This document shows, one piece after another, positions 63,620 to 64,000 of a DNA stretch of 64,000 bases. The notes below the pieces were generated by a model, which saw only the letters and a program-made list of their open reading frames with translations, did not search any database and had not been told where the DNA came from. How positions within the stretch are numbered: the stretch's first letter is position 1; every line of letters begins with the position of its first letter. Location of the stretch: assembly GCA_900466475.1 (NCBI GenBank), contig UBMI01000009.1, positions 62,001 through 126,000 of the forward strand, written 5' to 3'. Origin of the DNA: Hyphomicrobiales bacterium (GTDB lineage Bacteria > Pseudomonadota > Alphaproteobacteria > Rhizobiales > Rhizobiaceae). The position numbers were made by a program, and so were the translations under genes.

Positions 63620-63997
63620 TCAGCGACGAAACAGATCCCGCGCAAGCCACAGGAAGAGGACGGCGGCGAGCAGCCAGACGATCACGATCGCCGCAAGCCC
63701 CGAACGGCTGACCGGGCGCTGCGTGCGCTCCGTGGCCATGTCCCTGAATTCCGACATCAGCGGCGCGGGAATAAGGCGGATGGCGATGAGGATGCCGAGC
63801 GGCACGATGATGAGATCATCGAGATAGCCGAGCACCGGGACGAAATCGGGTATGAGGTCAACAGGGGAAAGGGCGTAGGCAGCAACCGCCCCGGCAACGA
63901 TCTTGGCCATCAGGGGCGTGCGATCGTCACGCGCGGCGATCCAGAGCGCGACGACATCGCGCTTCACGCTCTGCGCCCATCGTTTTGCCGCCGTCAA
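63620..63997 (-). CDS. YkvA-family (DUF1232) membrane protein
   Basis: The 125-residue protein (frame open from TTG 63997 to the window edge, so the true start may lie beyond) has the DUF1232 signature YALSPVDLIPDFVPVLGYLDDLIIVPLGI in a membrane context, plus a C-terminal helix (GLAAIVIVWLLAAVLFLWLA). It is probably an inner-membrane protein; no function is established. It is convergent with the LysR gene. Confidence 0.9.
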   Translation of the reverse strand: MTAAKRWAQSVKRDVVALWIAARDDRTPLMAKIVAGAVAAYALSPVDLIPDFVPVLGYLDDLIIVPLGILIAIRLIPAPLMSEFRDMATERTQRPVSRSGLAAIVIVWLLAAVLFLWLARDLFRR

Positions 63998-64000
63998 CCA

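Noticed and set aside
1..64000. CRISPR arrays, transposons, prophage, tRNA and rRNA genes
   Set aside because: No spaced short repeats, transposase-like proteins, integrases or cloverleaf-type sequences were recognised; a tRNA scan was not run.

Overview
The window looks like an ordinary chromosomal segment of a Rhizobium-type alphaproteobacterium (Rhizobiaceae). The evidence is a RopA-type porin, high GC with rhizobial GC-rich palindromic intergenic repeats, cobS/cobT, Usg, DUF971, DUF1127 and DUF1289 proteins, and many ABC uptake systems with solitary regulators. I saw no prophage, transposase, CRISPR array, rRNA or tRNA gene.

Layout. 0-7.8 kb holds small regulator/enzyme pairs: a metallo-beta-lactamase-fold enzyme cut by the window edge with a divergent TetR, a Rap1a/Tai-like secreted protein, a DMT permease, an Rrf2 regulator beside an epoxide-hydrolase-like enzyme, a DUF1932 dehydrogenase, an AraC regulator beside an aldo/keto reductase, and a membrane aspartic protease with a DUF1289 protein. 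7.8-13.6 kb has cobS and cobT (lower-ligand assembly of cobalamin), dgkA, a membrane histidine kinase, a nuclease overlapping a UDG-like gene, and an Lrp regulator. 13.6-16 kb is the ropA porin with a long structured upstream region. 16-24 kb has a LysR gene, an AlkD-like/3-hydroxyisobutyrate-dehydrogenase-like pair, and a sulfonate (ssu) cluster with two SsuA paralogues. 24-31 kb has two glutathione transferases, an Imm35/YrhB-like protein, a methyltransferase, Usg, and a basic-amino-acid ABC locus with two tandem binding proteins but no ATPase. 31-43 kb has a very low-complexity OmpA-family protein, mobA/mobB, moaA, DUF971, a chemoreceptor, CsbD, two acetyltransferases and LtrA. 43-48.4 kb has an NTF2-like gene, MarR with an alpha/beta hydrolase, a flavin-linked protein, an atypical second methionyl-tRNA synthetase and a GFA protein. 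48.4-58.7 kb has an autotransporter and a ROK-regulated ugp-like glycerophosphodiester uptake and hydrolysis operon. 58.8-64 kb has a hydrolase, an ECF sigma factor with an NTF2-like tail, a cupin, an NmrA-like protein, DUF1127, LysR and YkvA.

Most notable observations. (1) The leader of the second metG (minus strand, 47785-47892) can encode a 16-residue peptide with three consecutive Met codons, followed by a plausible antiterminator and an intrinsic terminator. This is the layout of a ribosome-mediated transcription attenuator that would sense Met-tRNA charging. (2) A second leader of the same design (43284-43396), with a 16-codon ORF and mutually exclusive 1:2, 2:3 and 3:4 pairings ending in a strong terminator, precedes a small NTF2-like gene. 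(3) The synthetase has degenerate HIGH and KMSKS motifs. (4) Two in-frame 84-bp palindromic repeats may be translated at the N-terminus of an acetyltransferase. (5) Each of the two SsuA genes is preceded by the same 14-bp box. All functional assignments come from reading the sequences; no database search was run.
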